From an uncultured Bacteroidota bacterium (GTDB taxonomy: Bacteria > Bacteroidota > Bacteroidia > Chitinophagales > Chitinophagaceae): a DNA stretch of 34,146 nt. The stretch spans positions 1-34,146 of the forward strand of contig CAIRES010000030.1 of NCBI GenBank assembly GCA_903877645.1, in the 5' to 3' direction. A program made the position numbers and the translations under genes. Within the stretch, counting starts at the first letter, position 1. Each line of letters begins with the position of its first letter. A model generated the notes under the pieces. The model had not been told where the DNA came from and searched no databases. It saw only the letters and a program-made list of their open reading frames with translations. Shown here one piece after another: positions 8,201 to 15,566 of the stretch.

Positions 8201-11200
8201 ATTATCAATTATACAATAACGGGTCTCCATTAGGTGGCTTAGTTGCCGGGGGCTCAGTTATTGATTTTGGTTTAGAAACATTAGCTGGTACCTATACAGT
8301 CGTGGCTATCAATCCTTCTACATCATGTACCAATAATATGGCTGGTTCAGCTATTATTTCTGTTAATGCCCTGCCAGCTTTGTTTAATATATCAGGTGGT
8401 GGTGGTTATTGCTCCGGTGGCACAGGTATGCATGTTGGCCTTTTAGGTTCAGCTATCGGGTACAGCTACCAGCTTTATGCAGGCACTTCACCTCTTGCTG
8501 CACCTATGACGGGTACTGGCAGCGCTATTGATTTCGGTTTAGAAACAACAGCAGGAACCTATACAGTAATAGCTACAAATGTGGTTACAGGTTGCAGTCG
8601 TACAATGACCGGCACTACCACAATTAATATTAACCTCTTGCCTGCGGCATACAATGTTACCGGTGGTGGTGGCTATTGCCACGGTGGTATCGGTGATTCA
8701 ATCGGTGTTAACACTTCTGATGCAGGCGTCAGCTACAGATTATATAATGGCACTACCGCTGTAGGTACTGCAGTTCCTGGTACTGGATCTGCGATCAGTT
8801 TTGGTGCATGGCCTACTCCCGGTACTTATACTGTGGTGGCTACTAATACTACTACAGGTTGCACCAGGAATATGACCGGCAGCGCAGCAGTATCTGTGTT
8901 CTCTTTACCACTCACTTACAATGTAACAGGTGGTGGTGCATATTGTTCAGGCGGTACAGGTGTTAATATTCACCTCAGCGGCTCTACATCCGGTGTTACT
9001 TATCAATTATTAAATGGTTCTTCACCAATGGGTTCTGTAACAGGTACAGGCCTCGCTATCAACTTTGGTTTAGAAACATTGGCAGGCAGCTATACAGTAG
9101 TAGCTACCGCAGGTACTACCGGCTGCAACAACACAATGTTTGGAAGTGCCAATGTAATAGTTAACCCATTACCGGGCCTTAACAATGTAGGTGGTACAGG
9201 TAGCTATTGCGCAGGCGGTGCAGGTTTACCAATCACTCTTGATGGTTCAGACGCTGGTATCCATTACCAGTTATATAATGGTTTAACTCCGGTTTCTGGT
9301 GCGGTGATCACCGGCACAGGTTTTGGCATTGCCTTCGGTTCTCAAACTGCCGCAGGTACCTACACAGTTGTAGGTACAAACAGCGCTACTACTTGTACTA
9401 ATACAATGACCGGCAGTGCTACTATCAGTATCACTGCTTTACCTACAGCTTATACGGTTACCGGTGGTGGTCATTACTGCGCAGGTACAGGCGGTACAAG
9501 TATTTTCCTGAGCAATTCTGAAACTTCAAGTACATACCAGTTATTTGATGGTACAACCCCGGTTGGCACAGCAATGACTGGCACAGCAGGTACACTTACA
9601 TTTACAGGTGTAACAGGTGCAGGTAATTATACGATAGTTGCGCATAATGCATCTACTACTTGTAGTAATACAATGACCGGTACCGATACTATAGTGATCG
9701 ACCCGTTGCCTACTACATATTTAGTAACAGGTGGTGGCAGCTATTGCGCAGGTGGTGTTGGTGTTCATGTGATACTCACAGGGTCTAATACTGGTGTATC
9801 TTACCAGTTAATGAATGGTTCTTCTCCATCAGGTGCTGCTGTTGCAGGTACAGGCTTTGCGCTTGATTTCGGCCTGCAAACCACTGCGGGTGTTTATTCA
9901 GTGATGGCTCAAAATGGCACTACAACTTGCGTTAATACAATGTCGGGTAGCGTTGTTGTCAGCATTAACCCATTACCTGTAAGGTATAGCACACTCAGCG
10001 TGGGTAGCCACTACTGCTCAGGCGGTACGGGCGTTCCGGTATCATTAAGTAATTCAGATGCTGGCATCAGCTACCAGTTATATGATGGCTCTACATCTGC
10101 AGGCACTGCCATTGCAGGTACTGGATCAGGAATAACTTTCGGCTTACAGACCGCTGCAGGTGTTTACCGTATCATTGCTACAAATCCCGCAACAGGTTGT
10201 ATGGATACTATGAACAGCACTGCAAGTGTTGTGATCGATCCTTTGCCAACAACTTATACTATCTCTGGTGGTGGTACTTATTGCAACGGAACTCCGGGCG
10301 TACATGTTGGCCTCAGCAATTCTAACACAGGCATCACTTACGCTCTATATCATAATAGCGTTTATACAGGTTCTACATTATCCGGTGTTGGTACTGCACT
10401 TGATTTTGGCCTCGAAACTACAACAGGTAATTATACAATTATTGCTACAAATACCGCTACACTTTGCACCAGCAATATGTCAGGTATAGCAGTTGTTTCT
10501 GTTAATCCGTTGCCATTATCGTTCACCATCTTAGGTGCTGGTGTATATTGCGCAGGTGGCACAGGTTTGGATATCAGCCTTACAGGCTCTACGCTTGATG
10601 TTGACTACCAGGCTATGCTTGGCACATCAATTTCAGGTGCCCCGGTTCATGGTACAGGTGCTTCTATCGACCTCGGCATGAAAACAGCAGCAGGTACTTA
10701 TTCTATACTCGCTACTAACATACTTACAGGTTGCAGTGCTACAATGACCGGCACTGCTACTGTTAGCATCAACCCTTTACCTTCTGTATTCTCAATAACA
10801 GGCGGTGGCAACTTCTGCCCAGGTGCGGCCGGCGTTCACGTTGGACTCAGTGGTTCTGCATCAGGCGTTTCTTACCAGTTGTATGATGGTACTACCGCAG
10901 TTGGTGGTTCTATAATAGGCAGTGGTACTTCGGGCGCACTTGATTTCGGTCTGCAGGATAGCGCAGGCAGCTACACAGTTGTGGCTACCGATTCTTATAC
11001 AGGTTGTCCGAACACAATGTCTGGCAGCGCCATCGTTGTGATCAATACATTGCCTACTGTTTATAACGTTACAGGCGGTGGCCATTATTGCGCAGGTACT
11101 CCGGGTGTTCATATCGGCCTCAGCAATTCTGCATCTGATGTAAATTACACATTATATAATAATACTACCAGCACTACAGTTGGCACTATTACAGGTGGCG

Positions 11201-12420
11201 GCAGTGCTCTTGATTTCGGACTTGAAACAATGGCTGGTAGCTATACAGTATCTGCTACAAATCGTACTACTACTTGCGGTTCTGATATGTCTGGCAGCGC
11301 AGTGATCGTTATTGATCCTACAGTTGTTCCTACAGTTTCTATCGCTGATGGTGGTCGTGGTGATACATTGTGTGCAGGTACATTCACTACCTTCTCTACT
11401 GTATCTGCAAACACAGGCACATCACCATCTTATAGCTGGACTGTAAATGGCACTACAGCTGCTTCAGGGCCTAACTATAGCTACATACCTGCAAACGGTG
11501 ATATCATAGGTGTAACACTGACTAGCAGTGCTACGTGTGCTACTCCTGCTTCTGTAAGCAACTCTATTACATTAACAGTTTTGCCACAGGGTATGCCAGA
11601 GCTAAGTGTTTCTGCAAATCCGGGCTTAGTAGTTTGTCAGGGTACACTCACCACGTTTACGGCTTCACCTTCGTTTGGTGGTAATAACCCTGTATATCAG
11701 TGGTTCCTTGATGGTAGCATCGTTGGCGGCGCTACCACGTCAACTTATGGTTTTGTACCCACAAACGGACAAATTGTTTACTGTATTGTTACCAGTAACT
11801 ACCAATGTCGCCTCGGCAATACAGCAAGCAGCACACATGAAACTGTTGAAGTTGATTTTCCCGGTATCCCTGTAGTGACTATTGCTGCTCATCCGGGCAA
11901 TCATATTTCTGCCGGTGAAACAGTTAATTTCGACGTAACACTTGTTAACGGCAGTTCTTCACCTTCTTATCAGTGGAGTGTAAATCATGTGCCTATAGGC
12001 GGTGCTACTGCTCCTACTTTCTCATACAGCACATTCAATGACCTTGATTCTGTAACTTGCCAGGTAACAACAGGCGGTGGTTGCGCGGGCCTCGTAGGCT
12101 TCAACTCTATCGCTATGTATGTGAGCAGGGTTGGCGTAAACCAGGTTGCTACGAACAACAGCGATGTGAAACTTGTGCCGAACCCGAACAAGGGCATATT
12201 CAGTATCAAGGGTGCATTAGGTATTACTGCTGATGAAGAAGTAACAGTTGAAATAACAGACATGCTTGGCCAGATAGTATATACCACCAAAACAATGTCA
12301 CAGAATGGCGCCATCGATCAGAAGATACAGTTGAGCAATAACGTTGCAAACGGTATGTACCTGTTGACGCTTCGCTCTGAATCAACAAACCAGGTATTCC
12401 ACCTTGTTATTGAGCAATAG
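5263..12420 (+). CDS. Giant T9SS-secreted repeat protein, probable surface adhesin
   Basis: One uninterrupted frame encodes 2385 residues. A signal peptide (MKKVYLLLLMACMSFAGYSQ) precedes a beta-rich N-terminal domain (about 21-230) with several cysteines. Residues 231-2019 are 20 tandem repeats averaging about 89 residues, each starting near GGGxYCxGGxG, continuing with SYQLY and TGSALDFGLET, then GTYTVxATN, a second cysteine in TTC/TGC, and ending VNPLP. Two cysteines per repeat suggest one disulfide per Ig-like unit. Three PKD/Ig-like domains (about 2020-2290) follow, then a type A T9SS sorting domain with VPNPNKGIFSIKG (about 2307-2319) and a final VIEQ. It should be exported by Sec and T9SS and displayed or released. 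No catalytic domain is visible. Adhesion or matrix function is inferred. A strong terminator follows directly. Confidence 0.93.
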   Translation: MKKVYLLLLMACMSFAGYSQTTSSYTFSRTSGTFTSISSSGTLIADATACTAGTGTSVNSDNGQNTGVALGFTFNFCGTNYTTCALDANGVLSLSGSNASATPSTTNIGGTGFLMPMWADLNGICKNVYTQTSGTSPNRVFTVEWNNWTVPGGGASLNFQVKLYESTNIIQYVYGTSSGSVPTNAVIGIANSTSDFQTLIGTSSTSTNTGFNNFCSQPATGSILQWCIAPTTYSMTGGGAFCSGSTGVHVGLNNSNTGISYQLFNSGTPAGSAVAGTGSALDFGVITTPGTYTVIANASSSCAVTQSGSAPVTVNPLPTAYAISGGGGYCSGASGATIGLVNSTIGVNYQLMIGGSTAVGTALIGTGSAISFGAQPTVGTYTIIATNASTSCVNTMAGSVSVSVNPLPTVFSMTGGGGYCLGGSGVLVGLSNSVSGFSYQLFQNGVPFGTTTPGTGAALNFGLETSASGTTTYTVIATNNTTGCSVNMSGVATVTLNSLPPVFNVTGGGTYCLGGTGVAVNLNGSTIGVNYQLYNGTTAVGSLVTGTGVLLPFGLQTGSGSYTVVAENATTGCINNMFSSAAVTIAPLPNVYSITGGGGYCSGASGIAVGLSSSSGSTTYALYLNGGLIGSQSGTGSPISFGLETLAGTYTVIATGTGIPSCSANMSGITLVTINPLPAVANVTGGGAYCSGGTGVTVGLDNSATGINYQLFNGSTAIGLPVAGTTGVALNFGLQTSGGSYTVVATNAATTCVSNMTGSASVTVNPLPASYGLTGGGGYCIGSTPVHVGISNSNTGINYQLYSNTGSGPVAVGTTTAGIGSALDFGTEALAATYTVIATNTVTTCSVNMSGISVVNINSLPTAFSLTSSATSYCAGGTGITYALGGSTVGVSYQLYNVTATVGSPVAGTSSGISFGPFTGGGNYTVVGTNNTTGCTNTMTGSIAIAVNPLPSVFSVTGGGPTCSGSGVHVGLGSSTGGINYQLYNNGSPLGGLVAGGSVIDFGLETLAGTYTVVAINPSTSCTNNMAGSAIISVNALPALFNISGGGGYCSGGTGMHVGLLGSAIGYSYQLYAGTSPLAAPMTGTGSAIDFGLETTAGTYTVIATNVVTGCSRTMTGTTTININLLPAAYNVTGGGGYCHGGIGDSIGVNTSDAGVSYRLYNGTTAVGTAVPGTGSAISFGAWPTPGTYTVVATNTTTGCTRNMTGSAAVSVFSLPLTYNVTGGGAYCSGGTGVNIHLSGSTSGVTYQLLNGSSPMGSVTGTGLAINFGLETLAGSYTVVATAGTTGCNNTMFGSANVIVNPLPGLNNVGGTGSYCAGGAGLPITLDGSDAGIHYQLYNGLTPVSGAVITGTGFGIAFGSQTAAGTYTVVGTNSATTCTNTMTGSATISITALPTAYTVTGGGHYCAGTGGTSIFLSNSETSSTYQLFDGTTPVGTAMTGTAGTLTFTGVTGAGNYTIVAHNASTTCSNTMTGTDTIVIDPLPTTYLVTGGGSYCAGGVGVHVILTGSNTGVSYQLMNGSSPSGAAVAGTGFALDFGLQTTAGVYSVMAQNGTTTCVNTMSGSVVVSINPLPVRYSTLSVGSHYCSGGTGVPVSLSNSDAGISYQLYDGSTSAGTAIAGTGSGITFGLQTAAGVYRIIATNPATGCMDTMNSTASVVIDPLPTTYTISGGGTYCNGTPGVHVGLSNSNTGITYALYHNSVYTGSTLSGVGTALDFGLETTTGNYTIIATNTATLCTSNMSGIAVVSVNPLPLSFTILGAGVYCAGGTGLDISLTGSTLDVDYQAMLGTSISGAPVHGTGASIDLGMKTAAGTYSILATNILTGCSATMTGTATVSINPLPSVFSITGGGNFCPGAAGVHVGLSGSASGVSYQLYDGTTAVGGSIIGSGTSGALDFGLQDSAGSYTVVATDSYTGCPNTMSGSAIVVINTLPTVYNVTGGGHYCAGTPGVHIGLSNSASDVNYTLYNNTTSTTVGTITGGGSALDFGLETMAGSYTVSATNRTTTCGSDMSGSAVIVIDPTVVPTVSIADGGRGDTLCAGTFTTFSTVSANTGTSPSYSWTVNGTTAASGPNYSYIPANGDIIGVTLTSSATCATPASVSNSITLTVLPQGMPELSVSANPGLVVCQGTLTTFTASPSFGGNNPVYQWFLDGSIVGGATTSTYGFVPTNGQIVYCIVTSNYQCRLGNTASSTHETVEVDFPGIPVVTIAAHPGNHISAGETVNFDVTLVNGSSSPSYQWSVNHVPIGGATAPTFSYSTFNDLDSVTCQVTTGGGCAGLVGFNSIAMYVSRVGVNQVATNNSDVKLVPNPNKGIFSIKGALGITADEEVTVEITDMLGQIVYTTKTMSQNGAIDQKIQLSNNVANGMYLLTLRSESTNQVFHLVIEQ
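5953..11319 (+). repeat. 20 tandem coding repeats of about 89 codons
   Basis: The repeats are in phase and similar in protein sequence but clearly diverged at DNA level, so they are old duplications, not a recent expansion. Units 8, 9, 13 and 16 deviate in the opening GGG motif (for example SSATSYC, GGGPTC, GGTGSYC, VGSHYC). Units 3, 6, 7 and 19 carry small insertions of 1-4 residues. Confidence 0.9.
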
Positions 12421-12434
12421 TCAATATTGAATTT

Positions 12435-12480
12435 AATAAAAAGGAAATGGCCTCAAACGAGAGGCCATTTCCTTTTTATT
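12435..12480. terminator. Strong terminator hairpin after the giant gene
   Basis: A perfect 20-bp stem, arms 12435-12454 and 12461-12480, encloses the loop AAACGA. Both ends are A/T-rich, with AATAAAAAGG on the left and CCTTTTTATT on the right. It can act in both directions, ending the giant gene and also the small minus-strand genes to its right. Confidence 0.9.
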
Positions 12481-12502
12481 GATAACAGGCCACACTCGCA
12501 GA

Positions 12503-12631
12503 TTAAAGGCCCGCCATTGTAGGCGCTGTGTTACCGATCATTGCCGCCTGTAGCAGGCTGATCCGGGCTGGTTTCTTTTTCTTGCTTTCCTTCTTGGGGT
12601 GTGGGCCATACACTCCTTTCTTTGGTTTCAT
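12503..12631 (-). CDS. Small basic protein of 42 residues, unknown
   Basis: The minus strand encodes MKPKKGVYGPHPKKESKKKK followed by PARISLLQAAMIGNTAPTM and AGL. The first half is very lysine-rich and the second half is a short hydrophobic or helical stretch. I do not recognise the family. The gene lies 23 bases downstream of another small minus-strand gene (49 codons) and ahead of the bidirectional terminator, so the two probably share a transcript. A nucleic-acid- or ribosome-binding role would fit the charge, but that is inference. The start has no Shine-Dalgarno sequence, as is normal in this phylum. It may also be non-coding. Confidence 0.45.
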   Translation of the reverse strand: MKPKKGVYGPHPKKESKKKKPARISLLQAAMIGNTAPTMAGL

Positions 12632-12654
12632 AATATTATGTTTTAATGAACAGT

Positions 12655-12804
12655 TCATTTATGTTTAAAATATTGAATTTCTCTTTCATGTTGCTTTGCG
12701 GCCTCTAAAGAATCAAATGTTCCAAGGTTCTTTCTTTTGTGGGTCTTGGCATCTACTTTAATTGAATAAATGCGATATTTGCCCGTAGATAGTTTCCGTA
12801 TCAT
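12655..12804 (-). CDS. Small conserved-looking protein of 49 residues
   Basis: The minus-strand ORF starts MIRKLSTGKYRIYSIKVDAK, continues THKRKNLGTFDSLEAAKQHE and ends REIQYFKHK. The pattern, with a basic short beta-strand region, N-LGTF, then EAAxxHEREIQYF, resembles small conserved hypothetical proteins I recall from several phyla and, more loosely, the AP2-like N-terminal DNA-binding domain of tyrosine integrases. That would suggest nucleic acid binding, but the function is unknown. The codon pattern and coherent sequence make it likely to be a real gene despite its size. It is followed after 23 bases by the 42-residue gene. Confidence 0.6.
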   Translation of the reverse strand: MIRKLSTGKYRIYSIKVDAKTHKRKNLGTFDSLEAAKQHEREIQYFKHK

Positions 12805-12896
12805 ACCTGTACATTTTATACAGGAAAAGCGTACTAAATACGTGCCATTGCCCCTGGCCTGCTTCCTCTAAAAAAATATTTTAGGAAAACTGTATG

Positions 12897-12923
12897 TTGA
12901 ATATACTTTTTCCCTTACCTTTG
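12897..12923 (+). promoter_or_regulatory. Promoter of the rplKAJL operon
   Basis: TTGA (12897-12900) and TACCTTTG (12916-12923) form a Bacteroidota-type -33/-7 pair. The predicted start near 12930 gives a leader of about 90 bases before rplK. Confidence 0.65.
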
Positions 12924-12975
12924 CAATCCAATTCTCAGTTTGCTCTTATATTAAGGTTGCATGGGAGAAATAGTA

Positions 12976-12989
12976 TCCGCCCTGGCGGA
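12976..12989 (+). promoter_or_regulatory. Leader hairpin before rplK
   Basis: TCCGC (12976-12980) pairs with GCGGA (12985-12989) around the loop CCTG, 30 bases before the rplK ATG. It is a possible site for feedback by a ribosomal protein such as L1; this is not proven by the sequence. Confidence 0.3.
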
Positions 12990-13018
12990 GAACATTCGTT
13001 AACACCAAAAATTAAAAA

Positions 13019-13459
13019 ATGGCTAAAGAAATCAGCGGCTTTGTAAAGCTGCAGGTAAAGGGAGGCACGGCTAATCCAGCTCCTCCGATCGGCCCGGCGC
13101 TCGGCTCTAAAGGCGTCAACATCATGGAGTTCTGTAAACAATTCAACGCGCGGACACAGGACAAAATGGGTAAAATCCTCCCGGTAACACTTACGGTTTA
13201 CACAGACAAGTCTTTCGACTTCGTGATCAAGACCCCTCCGGCTGCAGTTCAATTAATGGAACTCGCTAAACAACCTAAAGGATCGAAAGAGCCTAACAGG
13301 CAGAAAGTAGGCAAGGTGACATGGGAACAAGTTGAAGTGATCGCTAAAGACAAGATGCCTGACCTCAACTGCTTTACAGTTGAAAGCGCCATGAAGATGG
13401 TGGCAGGTACTGCCCGCAGCATGGGCTTCACTGTAGAAGGCAAAGCTCCCTGGGCTTAA
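13019..13459 (+). CDS. rplK: 50S ribosomal protein L11
   Basis: The 146-residue protein carries the L11 signature: a proline-rich hinge and N-terminal block [20 protein letters not shown] at about residues 21-40, TVYTDKSF, the TPPAAVQL segment, and a C-terminal RNA-binding domain ending [10 protein letters not shown]11 binds the GTPase-associated centre of 23S rRNA together with L10 and L7/L12. The length is normal. It is the first gene of the rplK-rplA-rplJ-rplL cluster with a good promoter about 100 bases upstream. No secE or nusG gene precedes it here, which is unusual. Confidence 0.98.
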   Translation: MAKEISGFVKLQVKGGTANPAPPIGPALGSKGVNIMEFCKQFNARTQDKMGKILPVTLTVYTDKSFDFVIKTPPAAVQLMELAKQPKGSKEPNRQKVGKVTWEQVEVIAKDKMPDLNCFTVESAMKMVAGTARSMGFTVEGKAPWA

Positions 13460-13491
13460 TGCATTGTTCACCTTACTAAATTTTTGATGCA

Positions 13492-14181
13492 ATGGCAATC
13501 ACTAAAAAAAGAAAAGCTGTAGAAGCTAAACTCGATAAAAACAAACAATACTCTCTCGCTGAAGCAGCGTCTGCAGTAAAAAGCATAAACGTTACTAAAT
13601 TCGATAGTTCTGTAGATGTGCATATCCGCCTTGGTGTGGATCCTAAGAAAGCAGACCAGGCTATCCGTGGTACCGTTACCCTGCCACACGGCACCGGTAA
13701 AACAAAGCGTGTACTCGTACTTTGTACTCCTGATAAAGAAGCTGAAGCAAAGGCAGCAGGCGCCGACTTCGTAGGCCTTGATGAATTTGTATCAAAGATC
13801 GAAGGTGGCTGGACAGATGTAGACGTGATCGTAGCTACCCCATCGGTGATGCCTAAGATAGGCCGCCTGGGTAAGATACTTGGACCGCGTAACCTGATGC
13901 CGAACCCTAAGACAGGTACTGTGACCAATGATGTGGCCAATGCAGTAAATGAAGTAAAGGGTGGTAAGATCGCGTTCAAGATAGACAAGGCCGGTATCAT
14001 CCACGCCTCTATCGGCCGCATATCTTTTGAGCCTGCAAAGATCGCTGAGAACGCGCAGGAACTTATCAACACACTGGTACGTATGAAACCGGCATCTGCT
14101 AAAGGTGCTTATCTCAAGGGTATCAGCATGGCATCGACAATGAGCCCGGGCTTAACGATCGATACTAAAACCGTTGCTTAA
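13492..14181 (+). CDS. rplA: 50S ribosomal protein L1
   Basis: The 229-residue protein matches L1 over its full length: [20 protein letters not shown] at the start, the domain II region with [20 protein letters not shown], and the [20 protein letters not shown] signature at about residues 124-143. L1 forms the mobile L1 stalk at the E site and in many bacteria also represses translation of its own operon. It starts 32 bases after rplK. A 114-base structured spacer follows before rplJ. Confidence 0.98.
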   Translation: MAITKKRKAVEAKLDKNKQYSLAEAASAVKSINVTKFDSSVDVHIRLGVDPKKADQAIRGTVTLPHGTGKTKRVLVLCTPDKEAEAKAAGADFVGLDEFVSKIEGGWTDVDVIVATPSVMPKIGRLGKILGPRNLMPNPKTGTVTNDVANAVNEVKGGKIAFKIDKAGIIHASIGRISFEPAKIAENAQELINTLVRMKPASAKGAYLKGISMASTMSPGLTIDTKTVA

Positions 14182-14227
14182 TATCACGGGCCATACAGAT
14201 GGCCAGGAACTAAAAACATTGATCAAT

Positions 14228-14280
14228 TAATTTGAAAACCAGGGCATCTTAAGATCATTATCGATACCTGATTCAAATTA
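14228..14280 (+). promoter_or_regulatory. Structured leader of rplJ, possible L10 autoregulatory element
   Basis: TAATTTGA (14228-14235) pairs with TCAAATTA (14273-14280), and after an asymmetric internal loop CAGG (14240-14243) pairs with CCTG (14267-14270). The apex contains a self-complementary ATCTTAAGAT (14246-14255). Helix, asymmetric loop and helix just before rplJ is the general form of the L10(L12)4 binding site, with a kink-turn, in other bacteria. The assignment is inferred from position and shape. Confidence 0.45.
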
Positions 14281-14295
14281 TCAAATTTAAACAAG

Positions 14296-14820
14296 ATGAC
14301 ACCTGCTCAAAAAAATGAAGCAATAGAAGTACTGAAAGGTAAATTCACTCAGTACAGCAACTTTTACATCACCAATACCGAATCATTGACGGTAGAACAG
14401 GTGAGCAAGCTCCGCGGACTTTGTTTTGAAAAGAACGTAGAGCTGAAAGTTGCCAAGAACACACTCATCAAGAAGGCCCTCGAAAGCTTTAATGACGAGA
14501 AATACGCCGGCGTTTACGAATCATTACATGGCGTTACTGCGCTTATGTTCTCTGATTCGCCTAAAGAGCCGGCAATGATCCTCACCTCTTTCCGTAAGGG
14601 TGGCGCTACTAAAGAAAGGCCTACCCTGAAAGCTGCCCTCATTGGCACTGACCTGTTCACCGGCGACAACCAGTTGGTTGCCCTTACACAGATCAAGACC
14701 AAGAATGAGCTTATCGGTGAGGTTATCGGCTTACTGCAATCTCCTGCAAAACGCGTATTGGCTGCATTGTTGCACCATCACGAAGGTAAAGCAGAAGCAA
14801 CTGCCCCGGCAGAGGCTTAA
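14296..14820 (+). CDS. rplJ: 50S ribosomal protein L10
   Basis: The 174-residue protein has the L10 layout: an N-terminal rRNA-binding domain with SNFYITNTESLTVEQVSKLR and KVAKNTLIKKAL (about residues 54-65), followed by a C-terminal helix (ELIGEVIGLLQSPAKRVLAA) that anchors L7/L12 dimers. L10 is the base of the ribosomal stalk that recruits translation factors. It starts ATG-ACA-CCT after a structured leader. A 186-base gap with a large inverted repeat separates it from rplL, much longer than usual for this gene pair. Confidence 0.97.
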   Translation: MTPAQKNEAIEVLKGKFTQYSNFYITNTESLTVEQVSKLRGLCFEKNVELKVAKNTLIKKALESFNDEKYAGVYESLHGVTALMFSDSPKEPAMILTSFRKGGATKERPTLKAALIGTDLFTGDNQLVALTQIKTKNELIGEVIGLLQSPAKRVLAALLHHHEGKAEATAPAEA

Positions 14821-14823
14821 TTC

Positions 14824-14928
14824 AATTTGGCAATTTGACAATTCGACAATTGTTTTTTTGCTGACAAATTGAAAGCGTTATTAAATTCCCGGCATTGACT
14901 AATTGTCGAATTGTCAAATTGCCACATT
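14824..14928. repeat. Large inverted repeat between rplJ and rplL
   Basis: A perfect 23-bp inverted repeat has arms 14829-14851 (GGCAATTTGACAATTCGACA onward) and 14901-14923, and with one mismatch the pairing extends to 14824-14928. The loop is 49 bases and begins with seven T. The arms are made of short variants of CAATTTG/CAATTCG. In the transcript this would form a very stable hairpin between rplJ and rplL, possibly a processing or attenuation site or an inserted repeat element. Confidence 0.85.
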
Positions 14929-15006
14929 AACATGGCTTCCAAGTCCAATATATAGTTACAAAACAGGTAAACAATTTTTTAAAACAAATTCTTAAAACAT
15001 AATACA

Positions 15007-15381
15007 ATGGCAGACGTTAAAGCATTAGCAGAACAATTAGTAGCCCTTACTGTAAAAGACGTACAGGAACTGGCGAATGTATTGAAATCAGAATACGGCA
15101 TTGAGCCAGCTGCAGCTGCAGTTGTTGTATCAGGCGGTGGTGGCGGCGATGTAGCTGCTGCAGCTGAGAAAACTTCTTTCAATGTAGTATTGAAGAGCGC
15201 AGGCGCTTCTAAACTGAACGTTGTGAAGATCGTGAAAGACCTTACCGGCCTTGGCTTGAAAGAAGCTAAAGAACTGGTAGACGGCGCTCCTAAGAACGTG
15301 AAAGAAGGCGTAGGCAAAGCAGAAGCTGATGATATAGCTAACAAGCTGAAAGAAGCTGGCGCTGAAGTTGAGATCGCTTAA
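15007..15381 (+). CDS. rplL: 50S ribosomal protein L7/L12
   Basis: The 124-residue acidic protein has the N-terminal dimerisation helices ([20 protein letters not shown]), an Ala/Gly-rich hinge, and the highly conserved C-terminal domain [20 protein letters not shown] with [21 protein letters not shown]7/L12 is present in several copies per ribosome and contacts elongation and release factors. It is preceded by a large inverted repeat and followed by a terminator. rpoB, its near-universal downstream neighbour, is absent: the next gene is on the opposite strand. Confidence 0.98.
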   Translation: MADVKALAEQLVALTVKDVQELANVLKSEYGIEPAAAAVVVSGGGGGDVAAAAEKTSFNVVLKSAGASKLNVVKIVKDLTGLGLKEAKELVDGAPKNVKEGVGKAEADDIANKLKEAGAEVEIA

Positions 15382-15405
15382 TTACATTCTGATACTTATC
15401 AGTCA

Positions 15406-15436
15406 TTGGCCCCGCTATATGCGGGGTCAATTGTTT
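15406..15436 (+). terminator. Terminator after rplL
   Basis: TTGGCCCCGC (15406-15415) pairs with GCGGGGTCAA (15421-15430), one G-T pair, with the loop TATAT and a TTGTTTT tail. It ends the ribosomal operon 25 bases after rplL, before any RNA polymerase gene. Confidence 0.85.
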
Positions 15437-15455
15437 TAATTAGTATATAGCTGTT

Positions 15456-15566
15456 AGTCTTTAGTAGATAGTCTTTAGTAGATAGTAGATAGTCGCGAGG
15501 CTGTCTCGCCATTTTCTACGCTCCATATAATCCTGATCATCTACTATCTACCATCTACTAACGACT
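15456..15566. repeat. Tandem 14-mers and imperfect inverted repeat
   Basis: AGTCTTTAGTAGAT occurs twice in tandem (15456-15469, 15470-15483). The segment 15470-15493 is then repeated in inverted orientation at 15543-15566 with 22 of 24 matches. The centre holds a small hairpin GCGAG-GCTGT-CTCGC (15495-15509). It resembles the low-complexity palindromic intergenic repeats common in Bacteroidota. The right arm touches the stop codon of the SET gene. Confidence 0.7.

Noticed and set aside
5953-11319. CRISPR-like or minisatellite reading of the repeats in the giant gene
   Set aside because: The periodicity is about 267 bases, in frame, and diverged at DNA level, so it is protein domain repetition.
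13476-14072. 198-codon minus-strand ORF opposite rplA
   Set aside because: Antisense shadow of a ribosomal protein gene, with Ser/Thr/Pro-rich composition from reading optimised codons backward.
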